This document shows, piece after piece, positions 16,450 through 25,558 of a DNA stretch of 64,000 bases. The translations under genes were made by a program, and so were the position numbers. The notes under the pieces were generated by a model. The model ran no database searches. It was not told the DNA's origin and saw only the letters and a program-made list of their open reading frames with translations. The DNA is taken from assembly GCF_000019185.1 (NCBI RefSeq), contig NC_010334.1, positions 2,170,001-2,234,000 of the forward strand, given 5' to 3'. The DNA is from Shewanella halifaxensis HAW-EB4. GTDB lineage: Bacteria > Pseudomonadota > Gammaproteobacteria > Enterobacterales > Shewanellaceae. Position 1 is the first letter of the stretch. The number at the start of each line of letters is the position of its first letter.

Positions 16450-17188
16450 GTCTCAATTTCATTCCAGTACGCAATCTGGTGCTCAATCAGGCTCCCAATA
16501 CAGTAATAGCATGCCATCGTCAGGCGCCCCTGGGCGTACTCGCTTCTTACTCGAACTCTTTATCGCATTTATGGTCACTCGATTGCCTTTTGTTAGCGTA
16601 CCTTTCAAATGGTTAGAAAGTTATTTCCATGAACTCTCTCACGGACTTGCTACGATAATCTCTGGCGGCATAGTGAGTCATATAGAACTGTTTCCCAATG
16701 GAGCGGGTCTATGCTTTAGTCAAGGAGGCTGGCCTATCCTCATCGGCTTTGCGGGCTATTTTGGGGCGGCGCTCTGGGGCTATTTGATCTTTATGTTCGC
16801 CACTTGGCCAAAAGGGATCCGCCTGAGTTTCGGATTACTTGGCGGCGTTGTAGTGCTAACGATTATACTCTGGGCTCGAGATCTATTGACTGTCGCCATT
16901 CTGGCGAGTTTAGCCGTGCTATTTTTGTTGCCTTTAAAACTTAAACAAAACCGTTTCCTAGCCAGTGGTCTGCGGGTGATGGCATTGATGATAATCTTAA
17001 ATGCATTGGCTAGCCCTATGGTGTTGTTAGGGCTTGAAGGGCAGGGCGATGCCAATATGCTCGCGGGCGAAAGTTGGCTACCTGCTTGGTTCTGGGTGTT
17101 CGTTTGGCTAGCAACAAGTGCTTTCATGCTCTATTTATGTTGGCGTCGAGTCGATGGTGCAGCTTCGCGTTTATCTAAGTCGAAGTGA
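16442..17188 (+). CDS. M50-like intramembrane metallopeptidase
   Basis: The 248-residue multi-pass membrane protein carries HELSH (residues 63-67) at the start of a hydrophobic region. This fits the HExxH zinc motif of the M50/M50B-like family (site-2-protease relatives). About six hydrophobic segments follow, including GFAGYFGAALWGYLIFMFATW, the family's glycine-rich stretch, and further helices to WVFVWLATSAFMLYL. The N-terminal 30 residues are polar and Ser/Gln/Gly-rich. A proteolytic role is inferred from the motif only; M50B-like proteins are poorly characterised. It overlaps the preceding 110-codon gene. Confidence 0.75.
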   Translation: MHKSQFHSSTQSGAQSGSQYSNSMPSSGAPGRTRFLLELFIAFMVTRLPFVSVPFKWLESYFHELSHGLATIISGGIVSHIELFPNGAGLCFSQGGWPILIGFAGYFGAALWGYLIFMFATWPKGIRLSFGLLGGVVVLTIILWARDLLTVAILASLAVLFLLPLKLKQNRFLASGLRVMALMIILNALASPMVLLGLEGQGDANMLAGESWLPAWFWVFVWLATSAFMLYLCWRRVDGAASRLSKSK

Positions 17189-17308
17189 TCTTTAGACTTA
17201 TCAGTTAATTTCTTACTCAAATAGTAAATTGTAAATCTCTGTTTATACGGGTTGGTTTTTTGTTAACCGACTGCTAGGTTGATGGCTGTCAACTTAGGGA
17301 GATTTATA

Positions 17309-18142
17309 ATGAAAAAGAAAATGTTAACGGTAAGTATTTTGCTCGCAAGCACTTGTAGCTTATCGTTATTAAGCACAACGGCAATTGCCCATGTTCATCA
17401 AAACACTTCTCTAGAATCCGCTATTACTAGTGATTTTAGACAGGCTAAAAATACTACTCGCGATGAGTATCGTCACCCAGAGCAAACCCTCACCTTCTTT
17501 GATATCCAACCTTCCGATACCGTTATTGAGCTTTGGCCTGGCGGTGGGTGGTATGCTGAAATTATCGCGCCCTATTTAGCCGATAAAGGCCAATATATTG
17601 CGGGAAATTTTGATACTAATCCAGCCGATGAGAAGGCGCGTAACGGCTATCGTCCTAAAGCGGGTAAGAGCTTTGAAAAGTGGCTCGAAGATAATAGTGC
17701 CAAGCTAGGTAGTGCCAGTACTGTCACCTTTGATCCCCCTGCTTACTATGTAATGGGAGCAGACAATAGTGCCGATGCAGTGCTCACCTTCAGAAACTTG
17801 CATAACTGGGCGATGAAGGGTTATCTAGAGCCTGTATTTGACTCAGCTTATAAAGTCTTAAAGCCCGGTGGAATCTTTGGTATCGTTGAGCATCGTTCTA
17901 ATCCCGGAATGGATGTGAAAACGGGGTATATGAGTCAAGCGGAGGTAATAAAACTTGCCGAAAAAGTTGGCTTTACACTTGTCGCCAGTTCAGAAATCAA
18001 TGCCAATGCAAAAGACACTAAGGATTATCCAAAGGGCGTTTGGACACTTCCTCCAAGACTTGCCCTTGATGAACAAGATAAACAAAAGTATCTCGCGATA
18101 GGTGAAAGCGATAGAATGACGCTGAAATTTATCAAAAAGTAA
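17309..18142 (+). CDS. Exported SAM-dependent methyltransferase-like protein (COG4798 type)
   Basis: A predicted class I methyltransferase-like protein with a cleavable signal peptide (MKKKMLTVSILLASTCSLSL, cleavage probably after TAIAHA-like residues near ATAIAH). The mature part has the SAM-binding-like loop VIELWPGGGWYAEIIAPYL and an acidic-end strand near YIAGNFDTN. It also has HNWAMKGYLEPVFDSAYKVL and KPGGIFGIVEHRS, as in methyltransferase motifs IV-VI. The frame opens at 17279, but the ATG at 17309 has AGGGAGA upstream and begins the signal peptide. SAM is not expected in the periplasm, so the substrate and even the activity are unclear. An alpha/beta hydrolase gene follows after 8 nt. 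Confidence 0.75.
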   Translation: MKKKMLTVSILLASTCSLSLLSTTAIAHVHQNTSLESAITSDFRQAKNTTRDEYRHPEQTLTFFDIQPSDTVIELWPGGGWYAEIIAPYLADKGQYIAGNFDTNPADEKARNGYRPKAGKSFEKWLEDNSAKLGSASTVTFDPPAYYVMGADNSADAVLTFRNLHNWAMKGYLEPVFDSAYKVLKPGGIFGIVEHRSNPGMDVKTGYMSQAEVIKLAEKVGFTLVASSEINANAKDTKDYPKGVWTLPPRLALDEQDKQKYLAIGESDRMTLKFIKK

Positions 18143-18150
18143 GAGTAGAG

Positions 18151-19026
18151 ATGCGCTTAGCCTGCGATCCCGATAATGAAATAACGATTAAGTTGCCCCA
18201 TATCACGTTAGCGGCACGATTATGGGGGGCGCAAGACAAGCCCGTGATTCTTGCATTACATGGTTGGTTAGATAACGCTAATAGCTTTGAGCCATTGAGC
18301 CAATATTTAACCGATTATCAAATCTTAGCGGTAGATTGGCCTGGGCATGGTGCATCGCAGCATCGCCCTGGTGCCTATCCTCTGCATTGGGTAGACTATC
18401 TCTATGATTTAGATGCTCTGCTTGAAGCACTGCCTATTGAGCAAAAGCCCCATGCTATTTTAGGTCATTCATTGGGCGGTATTATCGCCTCGGCTTATAC
18501 CGCAGCATTTCCTGATAAAGTCAGTAATTTGTTGTTGATTGAAGCGCTCTCGCCGCTGTATGAGGGTGAGTCAAAATCAAAAAAACGCCTACAAAATAGC
18601 TTTTCAGATCACAGGCGTTATCTCTCAAACTTGGCAAAGCCTGTAAAGTTCCATCGGGATATTGCCCTAGCAGCTTATGCACGGCACAAATTAACGGCAC
18701 TAGACCTGCAATGGTGCGAATTATTGACTCAGCGCAATATGCAAAACCTTGATTCTGGGGTATGCTGGCGCAGTGATCCTCGCTTAAAATTAGATTCCCC
18801 TTTAAGACTGACTTATTCTCAAGTCGATGCCTTAATGCAAGCCCATAAAGTCAATACTCTATTAATTTCTGGTAGCCGAGGTTTCCCCCAGTTACGAGAA
18901 GCGATCCCAATGGCGAATCGCTGGTTTGACCAATTACAAACAATAGAGCTTGAGGGCGACCATCACCTTCATATGGGGAATGCTGAAAAGGTGTCTGCAG
19001 CGATCCGTGCTTTCTTAAATAGATAA
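18151..19026 (+). CDS. Alpha/beta hydrolase
   Basis: The 291-residue cytoplasmic protein has an alpha/beta-hydrolase fold: oxyanion region LHGWLDNANSFEPL (36-49), nucleophile elbow GHSLGG with Ser107, and a C-terminal catalytic His in EGDHHLHMG (271 or 272). The family also covers esterases, haloperoxidase-like and MhpC-type C-C hydrolases, and nothing here fixes the substrate. It follows the methyltransferase-like gene by 8 nt and probably shares its transcript. fadD lies 186 nt downstream, with its own upstream region. Confidence 0.85.
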   Translation: MRLACDPDNEITIKLPHITLAARLWGAQDKPVILALHGWLDNANSFEPLSQYLTDYQILAVDWPGHGASQHRPGAYPLHWVDYLYDLDALLEALPIEQKPHAILGHSLGGIIASAYTAAFPDKVSNLLLIEALSPLYEGESKSKKRLQNSFSDHRRYLSNLAKPVKFHRDIALAAYARHKLTALDLQWCELLTQRNMQNLDSGVCWRSDPRLKLDSPLRLTYSQVDALMQAHKVNTLLISGSRGFPQLREAIPMANRWFDQLQTIELEGDHHLHMGNAEKVSAAIRAFLNR

Positions 19027-19060
19027 GCAGAAAAAGAGACTAGGTTTTTTGTTTCATTTA

Positions 19061-19076
19061 TGTGATGATAATCAAA
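19061..19076 (+). promoter_or_regulatory. Possible CRP site upstream of fadD
   Basis: TGTGA-TGATAA-TCAAA matches one CRP half-site fully and the other at four of five bases, about 135 nt before fadD. CRP activates fadD in E. coli, which makes the match worth noting. It is weak evidence alone. Confidence 0.3.
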
Positions 19077-19212
19077 ATTTAAACGCTCGTATGATTTAAT
19101 GCGTGCTCAATAAATATAAAGAATAGACAGTGTTTTAGCTTGCTTATTGGCAAGCTGCTAACGACCATAGCGGGTTTGTTTTCACCGCAGGTGGAGATAT
19201 TAGGAGATTTTT

Positions 19213-20886
19213 GTGGACCAACTTTGGATTAATAATCTACCAGATGATGTGCCTTCTGAAATTGATGTAGAACAATATGCATCGCTTGTCGACTTGTTCG
19301 AAACTTCAGTGGCTAAGTATGCGGATCAACCAGCATTTGTGAATATGGGGGCGACCCTGACTTACCGCAAACTGGAAGAGCGAAGCCGAGCTTTTGCAGC
19401 CTACCTCCAAAATGAGCTAAAGCTGAATAAAGGTGACCGTGTCGCGATTATGATGCCAAACCTTTTACAATATCCCATCGCATTATTTGGTATTTTACGT
19501 GCGGGCATGGTGGTCGTGAACGTCAACCCACTGTATACCCCACGTGAGCTTAAGCACCAACTAACAGATTCAGGTGCCAAAGCGATCGTCGTGGTGTCAA
19601 ACTTCGCACATACATTAGAGAAAGTGGTTGATGACACTCCTGTTGAAAGCGTTATTTTAACTGGGCTCGGCGACCTATTAAGCGCACCTAAACGTACCGT
19701 AGTTAACTTTGTTGTTAAGTACATCAAGAAAATGGTACCTAAGTACCATTTGCCACATGCTATCTCTATGCGTAAGGCCTTATCTAAAGGTCGACGTTTG
19801 CAGTATGTTAAGCCTGTCGTGAAGAGGGAGGATTTAGCCTTTTTACAGTACACAGGTGGAACGACGGGTGTATCTAAAGGTGCCATGCTGAGCCATAGCA
19901 ACGTTGTGAGTAACCTTTTACAGGCTGATGCTGCCTATGGTCCTTTGCTTGATAATGGTAAAGAGTTCGTTGTTACCGCGCTGCCGCTATATCATATCTT
20001 TGCATTAACAGTTAACTGCTTACTGTTTATTCATAAGGGTGCTAATAACTTACTTATCACCAATCCTAGAGATCTACCTGCCTTTATTGGTGAGTTAGAG
20101 AAGCATCCGTTTACGGTATTAACTGGCGTTAACACCTTGTTTAATGCGTTAGTTAACAACGAGGACTTCGGCAAGCTGAATTTCTCAGAGCTTAAGCTGT
20201 CGATTGGTGGCGGGATGGCTGTGCAGCGTGCTGTCGCTGACAAATGGCAAGGCTTAACGAAAACCCGCTTACTAGAAGGATATGGTTTGACTGAGGCGGC
20301 GCCACTTGTGACGTGTTGTCCATATAACCTCGGTGGTTATAACGGCTCAATCGGCTTCCCTGTTGCTAATACCGATCTGCAAGTTCGTGATGACGACGGT
20401 AACGTACTGGCACAAGGTGAAACTGGCGAGTTATTTGCTAAAGGGCCACAGGTGATGGCCGGTTATTGGCAGCGCCCTGAAGAAACGACTCTCGTTATCG
20501 ATAAAGATGGCTATTTAGCGACAGGCGATATTGGTTACATGGATGAACAAGGTTATTTCTTTATCGTTGACCGCAAGAAAGACATGATCTTAGTGTCTGG
20601 CTTTAACGTTTTCCCGAATGAAGTGGAAGAAGTCGTAGCCTTGCACTCTAAAGTGATTGAAGTCGCGGCCGTTGGTGTACCTCATGAAGTATCTGGCGAG
20701 TTAGTTAAGGTATTTGTTGTCGCAAATGACAAATCTTTGACCAAAGAGGATGTAATCAAGCATTGTCGTGTGCATTTGACGGGCTATAAAATTCCTAAGC
20801 TGGTAGAATTTAGGGATGAACTACCTAAAACCAACGTAGGTAAAATTTTACGTAGGGAATTGAGAGATGAGGTCAAGCAAGCCTAA
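19213..20886 (+). CDS. fadD: Long-chain fatty-acid--CoA ligase
   Basis: FadD activates long-chain fatty acids to acyl-CoA through an acyl-adenylate, coupling uptake to beta-oxidation. The 557-residue protein has the AMP-binding P-loop YTGGTTGVSKGA (213-224), the adenylate motif GYGLTEAAPLV, and the fatty-acid signature DRKKDMILVSGFNVFPNEVE. The late catalytic lysine lies in KTNVGKILRRELR. The start is GTG with AGGAG upstream; E. coli fadD also has a non-ATG start. fadD next to rnd is conserved with E. coli. The regulator gene fadR is also in this window, about 8 kb downstream. Confidence 0.96.
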   Translation: MDQLWINNLPDDVPSEIDVEQYASLVDLFETSVAKYADQPAFVNMGATLTYRKLEERSRAFAAYLQNELKLNKGDRVAIMMPNLLQYPIALFGILRAGMVVVNVNPLYTPRELKHQLTDSGAKAIVVVSNFAHTLEKVVDDTPVESVILTGLGDLLSAPKRTVVNFVVKYIKKMVPKYHLPHAISMRKALSKGRRLQYVKPVVKREDLAFLQYTGGTTGVSKGAMLSHSNVVSNLLQADAAYGPLLDNGKEFVVTALPLYHIFALTVNCLLFIHKGANNLLITNPRDLPAFIGELEKHPFTVLTGVNTLFNALVNNEDFGKLNFSELKLSIGGGMAVQRAVADKWQGLTKTRLLEGYGLTEAAPLVTCCPYNLGGYNGSIGFPVANTDLQVRDDDGNVLAQGETGELFAKGPQVMAGYWQRPEETTLVIDKDGYLATGDIGYMDEQGYFFIVDRKKDMILVSGFNVFPNEVEEVVALHSKVIEVAAVGVPHEVSGELVKVFVVANDKSLTKEDVIKHCRVHLTGYKIPKLVEFRDELPKTNVGKILRRELRDEVKQA

Positions 20887-20928
20887 CCTCATTAGTCATT
20901 AAGTGGTGATTGCCACTTGTGATTACAA

Positions 20929-20952
20929 AAAAGCCGGCGATCGCCGGCTTTT
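20929..20952 (+). terminator. Terminator after fadD
   Basis: A strong GC-rich palindrome (AAAGCCGGC around GATC) with A- and T-rich flanks follows fadD and precedes rnd by about 24 nt. Confidence 0.85.
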
Positions 20953-20975
20953 GCATATTTATGGAGTAGACAACT

Positions 20976-22085
20976 TTGTTAGTGTTTCAATATATTGAAG
21001 ATGATGCCAGTTTAGCGGCCCTTGTAGAGCAATACCAAGAAGCTGATTTATTGGTGCTAGACACAGAATTTGTTCGTACTCGCACCTATTATGCAAGACT
21101 AGGTCTTATCCAAGCCTATGACGGTAAAACCCTAGCGTTGATTGACCCGTTAGCCGTGAGTAATCTTGAGCTATTTTGGCAGCTTCTTAATAAAGAGAGT
21201 AGCGTAAAGTTGCTACATTCTTGCAGCGAGGACTTAGAAGTCTTTGCCCGTTATGGCCAATGCCAGCCAACTAATTTATTTGATAGCCAAATTGCTGCCG
21301 GTTTAGCAGGCATGGGACACGGTTTAGGTTACGCAAAATTGGTTGAGCAAACTCTAGAGGTGAGTCTAGATAAAGGCGAGTCTCGCACCGACTGGCTGAA
21401 GCGACCGTTGACTGAAGCGCAGCTGAATTATGCCGCCAATGACGTGTATTATCTTTATAAGCTGTATCCTCAATTAGTCGATAAGCTCAAAGAGCAGGGC
21501 AGACTAGACTGGGTGTATGAAGAAGGCGTTCGCATGACTCAGGGGCGTTTAGATACGCCTGATCCCGATCTTGCTTATTTAAAGGTTAAAAATGCCTTTC
21601 AGTTGACATCAAATCAACTCGCAGTTTTAAGAGATTTAGCTAAATGGCGTATGCAGCGTGCTTTACAAAAAGATCTTGCACTGGGCTTTGTTGTCAAAGA
21701 TCACGCATTAATTGGCTTGGCAAAAAAACTCCCTAAGACGAGTAATGATCTTTATAAGCTGACGGAACTGACCGAGCAAGAAAAACGTATTCATGGTAAG
21801 GAGCTTATTAAGCTTATTGCCAATGTGAGCTATGACAACCCACCTAAACCTTTAGATGTGATAGCACTTAAAACGGGTTATAAAGTGGCTTTTAAGAGCA
21901 TCAAAAACTGTATTACAGAGCAAGCTGAGGCAAAAGAAATCCCGATTGAACTATTGGGGTCTAAAAAGTATATCCACGAATATTTGGAGTGGGTATGGGC
22001 TAATAAGCAAGGCGATAAGCCGCTTATTCTTACCGGTTGGAGAGAAGCTATTGTCGCAGAGGCTTTAGCTGCGCTGAAACTGTAG
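20976..22085 (+). CDS. rnd: Ribonuclease D
   Basis: RNase D is a 3'-5' exoribonuclease that trims tRNA precursors and other small RNAs. The 369-residue product has the DEDDy exonuclease motifs: Exo I DTEFVR (Asp29, Glu31), Exo II LHSCSEDLEVF, and Exo III YAANDVYYLYKL. An HRDC domain follows (VLRDLAKWRMQRA region). The start is TTG with GGAG 9 nt upstream, as in other rnd genes with poor start codons. Length matches E. coli (375). Confidence 0.95.
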   Translation: MLVFQYIEDDASLAALVEQYQEADLLVLDTEFVRTRTYYARLGLIQAYDGKTLALIDPLAVSNLELFWQLLNKESSVKLLHSCSEDLEVFARYGQCQPTNLFDSQIAAGLAGMGHGLGYAKLVEQTLEVSLDKGESRTDWLKRPLTEAQLNYAANDVYYLYKLYPQLVDKLKEQGRLDWVYEEGVRMTQGRLDTPDPDLAYLKVKNAFQLTSNQLAVLRDLAKWRMQRALQKDLALGFVVKDHALIGLAKKLPKTSNDLYKLTELTEQEKRIHGKELIKLIANVSYDNPPKPLDVIALKTGYKVAFKSIKNCITEQAEAKEIPIELLGSKKYIHEYLEWVWANKQGDKPLILTGWREAIVAEALAALKL

Positions 22086-22110
22086 TCATTTAAGTTTAAA
22101 CTATCTACAA

Positions 22111-22136
22111 AAATGCCCGCATAAGCGGGCATTTTT
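22111..22136. terminator. Bidirectional terminator between rnd and minE
   Basis: The perfect 10-bp arms AAATGCCCGC (22111-22120) and GCGGGCATTT (22125-22134), with U tracts possible on both strands, separate the convergent rnd and minCDE units. Confidence 0.9.
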
Positions 22137-22156
22137 ATTAGCAATAACAAAGTTAT

Positions 22157-22417
22157 TTAGCTTTGTTCTGGCAAAGTGACGTTAAGCTCAAGCACTGAAA
22201 AATTGTCGTCGGTTTGTTCAAGTTGAACAGAGACTTGATCTGGACCAACTTGCACATACTTACGGATCACCTCGATGATCTCTTGTTTCATCTGAGGGAA
22301 GTAATCTGGAGCACCGCGTTCTCCCCGTTGATGTGCCACAATAATCTGCAGTCGTTCCTTTGCTGTAACCGCAGTACTCGGTTCTTTTTTCGTTTTAAAA
22401 TAATCGAGAAGAGACAT
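22157..22417 (-). CDS. minE: Cell division topological specificity factor MinE
   Basis: MinE drives pole-to-pole oscillation by stimulating MinD ATPase, restricting the MinCD inhibitor to the poles. The 86-residue protein has the amphipathic membrane-targeting N-terminus (MSLLDYFKTKKE). The anti-MinCD helix follows (AKERLQIIVAHQRGER), then the dimerisation domain (YFPQMKQEIIEVIRKYV). It is the third gene of minCDE, 3 nt after minD. Confidence 0.97.
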   Translation of the reverse strand: MSLLDYFKTKKEPSTAVTAKERLQIIVAHQRGERGAPDYFPQMKQEIIEVIRKYVQVGPDQVSVQLEQTDDNFSVLELNVTLPEQS

Positions 22418-22420
22418 AAG

Positions 22421-23230
22421 TTAGCTACCAAAAATTCGTTTTAAGAAACCTTTCTTCTCTTCCGTAAGAAATCGGAAAGGCAGTTCTTTACCTAATAACC
22501 TTTCTACAGCATCGCTGTAGGCCATACCTGCATCGCTTTCTTGATCAATAATGACAGGTACACCAGAGTTAGAGGCTTTTAATACGGCTTGTGATTCAGG
22601 GATCACGCCAAGTAATGGGATAGCTAAGATCTCTTCAACATCTTGTACACTTAGCATTTCGCCAGTTGTTACGCGAGCGGGTGAGTAACGAGTCAGTAGT
22701 AGATACTCCTTAACTGGCTCCAAACCTTCCTCTGCACGCTTTGATTTGCTCTGTAACATTCCTAAAATACGGTCTGAATCGCGCACCGAGCTGACTTCAG
22801 GGTTGGTTGTTACAATAGCGATATCTGCAAAATACAGTGCCATCATAGCACCGGTTTCAATACCCGCAGGCGAGTCACAAATAATGTATTCGAAATCTTT
22901 GGCTAGGTTCTCTAAAACCTGGCCAACCCCTTCCTTGGTTAAGGCGTCTTTATCACGGGTCTGCGAAGCGGGTAATACGAATAGCTGCGGACAGCGCTTA
23001 TCTTTGATCAAAGCTTGATTAAGATTTGCTTCACCATTAATAACATTGACAAAGTCATAAACCACACGACGCTCACAGCCCATGATTAAGTCTAAGTTAC
23101 GTAGACCAATATCAAAATCGATAACCACGGTTTTATGGCCTTTCATCGCAAGACCTGTAGCAATTGCAGCACTTGAGGTGGTTTTACCCACGCCACCTTT
23201 ACCCGATGTGACAACAATAATTTGCGCCAT
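22421..23230 (-). CDS. minD: Septum site-determining ATPase MinD
   Basis: MinD is a ParA/MinD-family ATPase that binds the membrane in its ATP form and recruits MinC. The 269-residue protein has the deviant Walker A KGGVGKTT near residue 10, IDFDIGLRNLDL, and DSPAGIE. Its C-terminal amphipathic membrane helix is KKGFLKRIFGS. AAAGGA stands 8 nt before the ATG. Second gene in minCDE. Confidence 0.98.
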   Translation of the reverse strand: MAQIIVVTSGKGGVGKTTSSAAIATGLAMKGHKTVVIDFDIGLRNLDLIMGCERRVVYDFVNVINGEANLNQALIKDKRCPQLFVLPASQTRDKDALTKEGVGQVLENLAKDFEYIICDSPAGIETGAMMALYFADIAIVTTNPEVSSVRDSDRILGMLQSKSKRAEEGLEPVKEYLLLTRYSPARVTTGEMLSVQDVEEILAIPLLGVIPESQAVLKASNSGVPVIIDQESDAGMAYSDAVERLLGKELPFRFLTEEKKGFLKRIFGS

Positions 23231-23258
23231 TTATAATAATCCTTTCAATTTTGCGCTC

Positions 23259-23924
23259 TTACAGAGGCAATGATTCAACCGTAAGCGATTCGCCCTCTAG
23301 GCGAATACAACCGCTTAGAGCGGCTCCGTTTTGCTGAAGATTTTCAGTTAACCAGTATTGACCTGCAATCGATACCAGTTCTGCTTCAATTTTTTGTGCC
23401 ATGATAACAGCGTGTCTATCGCCACCAGCGCCAGCCATCGCTTTCCCACGCAATGTACCGTATATATGGATACTGCCATCGGCTATCACTTCAGCACCGT
23501 TACCCACTGCGCCGACAATAATCAAATCTGCATTCTTGGCATAGATTTGCTGCCCTGAGCGGACATTTTGTTTGACGATTTTGGTCGTTTTGGGCATTTG
23601 CGGTTGTGAAGTCGCTTCTTTACCTGTTTTAACGGTCGCGAGACCAATGGATTTCGCTTGTTTAGTCAGTTCTGGGCACGCACTGGTTATGCCAACAATA
23701 ATCAATTGGCGATTGGTTAATATCTCTTTCAAACCCAATATGTCAAAATCAGTGGCTTGTATGGCGCTAAGATTAACCACTAAAGGCGCACCAAGAAAAA
23801 ACTGTGGTGCAATGGCAAGCTTAGCATCTAACTCAGCTGCTATAACTGCCATATCATTACTGTTGATATGCAGTACAGAAAGAGTAAAAGAAGAGCCTTT
23901 TAATTCGAGGCTAGGTGTTTGCAT
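23259..23924 (-). CDS. minC: Septum site-determining inhibitor MinC
   Basis: MinC blocks FtsZ assembly away from midcell. The 221-residue product has the N-terminal FtsZ-binding domain (LELKGSSFTLSVLHI). The C-terminal beta-helical domain contains VRSGQQIYAKNADLIIVGAVGNGAEVIADGSI and YGTLRGKAMAGAGGD, repeats that bind MinD. First gene of minCDE on the minus strand; ycgL is divergent, as in E. coli. Confidence 0.97.
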   Translation of the reverse strand: MQTPSLELKGSSFTLSVLHINSNDMAVIAAELDAKLAIAPQFFLGAPLVVNLSAIQATDFDILGLKEILTNRQLIIVGITSACPELTKQAKSIGLATVKTGKEATSQPQMPKTTKIVKQNVRSGQQIYAKNADLIIVGAVGNGAEVIADGSIHIYGTLRGKAMAGAGGDRHAVIMAQKIEAELVSIAGQYWLTENLQQNGAALSGCIRLEGESLTVESLPL

Positions 23925-24044
23925 TCCTGTATTGCTCTCTAGAAAAAATCAGCACAAAGCCGATATCCATTATATTCCTAACGGTCCATGGTATAGTGTG
24001 CTTTCGTAGCTGGCAAGTTGAATAGTTTGGAAATTGAGTCGTAT

Positions 24045-24326
24045 ATGATCTGTGCAGTGTATAAAAGCCGTAGAAAGGCAGAAAGTTACCTTTTCGTTGA
24101 AAAACGCAATGATTTTGAGCGAGTTCCTGAAGCATTAATGGACATGTTTGGTGAGCCACAGTTAGTGATGATGCTACCGATAGAAAAGCGTGATCATTTG
24201 GGCTTTGCAGATATTAAAAAAGTAAGATCTGAGCTAAAAGAAAAAGGATTTTATTTACAGTTACCGCCTCCTGTGGTTAATTTATTAGAACAGCATAAGA
24301 AAGAGATCGGTTTTAATCCTGATTAA
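24045..24326 (+). CDS. ycgL: YcgL domain protein
   Basis: A 93-residue protein of the YcgL family (MICAVYKSRRKAESYLFVEK, then FEREPEALMDMFG-type core and LPPPVVNLLEQHK). The fold is known from E. coli, but the cellular role is not. The open frame reaches back to a TTG at 24018; the ATG at 24045 gives the conserved N-terminus. It is divergent from minC, as in enterobacteria, and heads a plus-strand series with an MltB-type gene and ycgN. Confidence 0.92.
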   Translation: MICAVYKSRRKAESYLFVEKRNDFERVPEALMDMFGEPQLVMMLPIEKRDHLGFADIKKVRSELKEKGFYLQLPPPVVNLLEQHKKEIGFNPD

Positions 24327-24366
24327 AACAGGATTAGCACAGAAAAGGTGTAACAAGAGGGAATTT

Positions 24367-25362
24367 ATGGTTTTAGGAAAACAGGTTCTAGCACTGGTTT
24401 GTTGTTTGAGTTTGTTACCAGTAGTTGCTTTCGCAGAAAGTGAGCCTAAAGCTCATTTCAGTGATTATGTCGTGTCTCTAAAACAAGAGGCGCTAGATAA
24501 AGGCGTTAGTCTGCAAACTGTTAACGATGTTTTTCCAAAAATTAAGATGTTTAAAAAAGCGTTGGCTTCAGATAAAAACCAGCCTGAAAACCAAGTTACC
24601 CTAGAAACCTACCTACCAAAAGTCGTGCCGCAATCTAAAGTAGATACGGCGCGGGCTTTATACAAACAACATTACCCTGAGCTTGAGAAGATAGGTAAAC
24701 GCTATGGCGTGCAGCCGCGCTTCATAGTGGCGCTGTGGGGAGTCGAGTCTAACTTCGGTCAGTATGGTGGGGATTACCCTATTTTATCGGTAACCGCGTC
24801 TTTAGCCTATGAAGGTCGACGAGAAGCCTTTTTCCGTGAAGAGTTTTTTGCCGCATTAAAAATTGCGGAAAGGGAAGGCATTGCATTTTCTGAGCTCAAA
24901 GGCTCATGGGCCGGTGCAATGGGACAAACACAATTTATGCCAAGCTCCTATCTTACTTATGCGCAAGATGGTGATGGTGACGGTAAGAAAGATATCTGGA
25001 CGAATACTAGTGATGTATTTGCATCGTTGGCTTATTATCTTCAGCAAACAGGCTGGAAAGCGTCTGAAACTTGGGGAAGGCAGGTTCGAGTACCTAAGTC
25101 ATTCGAAACAGACTTGGCAGACTTAAAAACAAAGAAAAGTTTTAATCAGTGGCAAGAACTGGGAGTCAGGCGTTTTGATGGTAGTAACTTACCGAAACGC
25201 GATGATATGCAAGTTTCTATGGTCATGCCAGACGGGATCATGGGGCGAAAGTATTTGGTTTATGATAACTATCGCAGCTTGCTTCGCTGGAATAACTCAG
25301 ATTACTTTGCCATTACCGTGGCTCATCTTTCAGAGAGGATTAAATATCCAGCAGTGATTTAA
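24367..25362 (+). CDS. Lytic murein transglycosylase, MltB family
   Basis: The exported protein (331 residues) has a signal peptide ending AFA (about residue 23) and no lipobox cysteine, so it is likely soluble periplasmic. The SLT_2 catalytic domain shows LWGVESNFGQYGGD with the catalytic Glu127, GSWAGAMGQTQFMPSSYL, and DGDGDGKKDIW (an EF-hand-like loop as in MltB/Slt35). It cleaves peptidoglycan glycan strands with 1,6-anhydro product formation. AGAGGGA precedes the ATG. It lies 40 nt after ycgL and upstream of ycgN. Confidence 0.9.
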   Translation: MVLGKQVLALVCCLSLLPVVAFAESEPKAHFSDYVVSLKQEALDKGVSLQTVNDVFPKIKMFKKALASDKNQPENQVTLETYLPKVVPQSKVDTARALYKQHYPELEKIGKRYGVQPRFIVALWGVESNFGQYGGDYPILSVTASLAYEGRREAFFREEFFAALKIAEREGIAFSELKGSWAGAMGQTQFMPSSYLTYAQDGDGDGKKDIWTNTSDVFASLAYYLQQTGWKASETWGRQVRVPKSFETDLADLKTKKSFNQWQELGVRRFDGSNLPKRDDMQVSMVMPDGIMGRKYLVYDNYRSLLRWNNSDYFAITVAHLSERIKYPAVI

Positions 25363-25558
25363 CTTGGATAAAAACAGGTGTTATAGCAATACTGTTAATT
25401 TAAGCTTTTCGGTACGCTTCAGTTTTGTCCGCTAGAGTCACAAATCTTATTAATAATTTCACCTTAACGGTATTAGTTGGTTGAAGGCTAGTGCGTATAA
25501 GGGCGTGCGCGTTGTATAATCTCCGGCTAACCAATTTTAATGAGTGAATGGCTTAAGC

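Noticed and set aside
19030..19212. Search for a FadR operator upstream of fadD
   Set aside because: No CTGGTCNGACCAG-like sequence with enough matches was seen; only a weak CRP-like site was kept.
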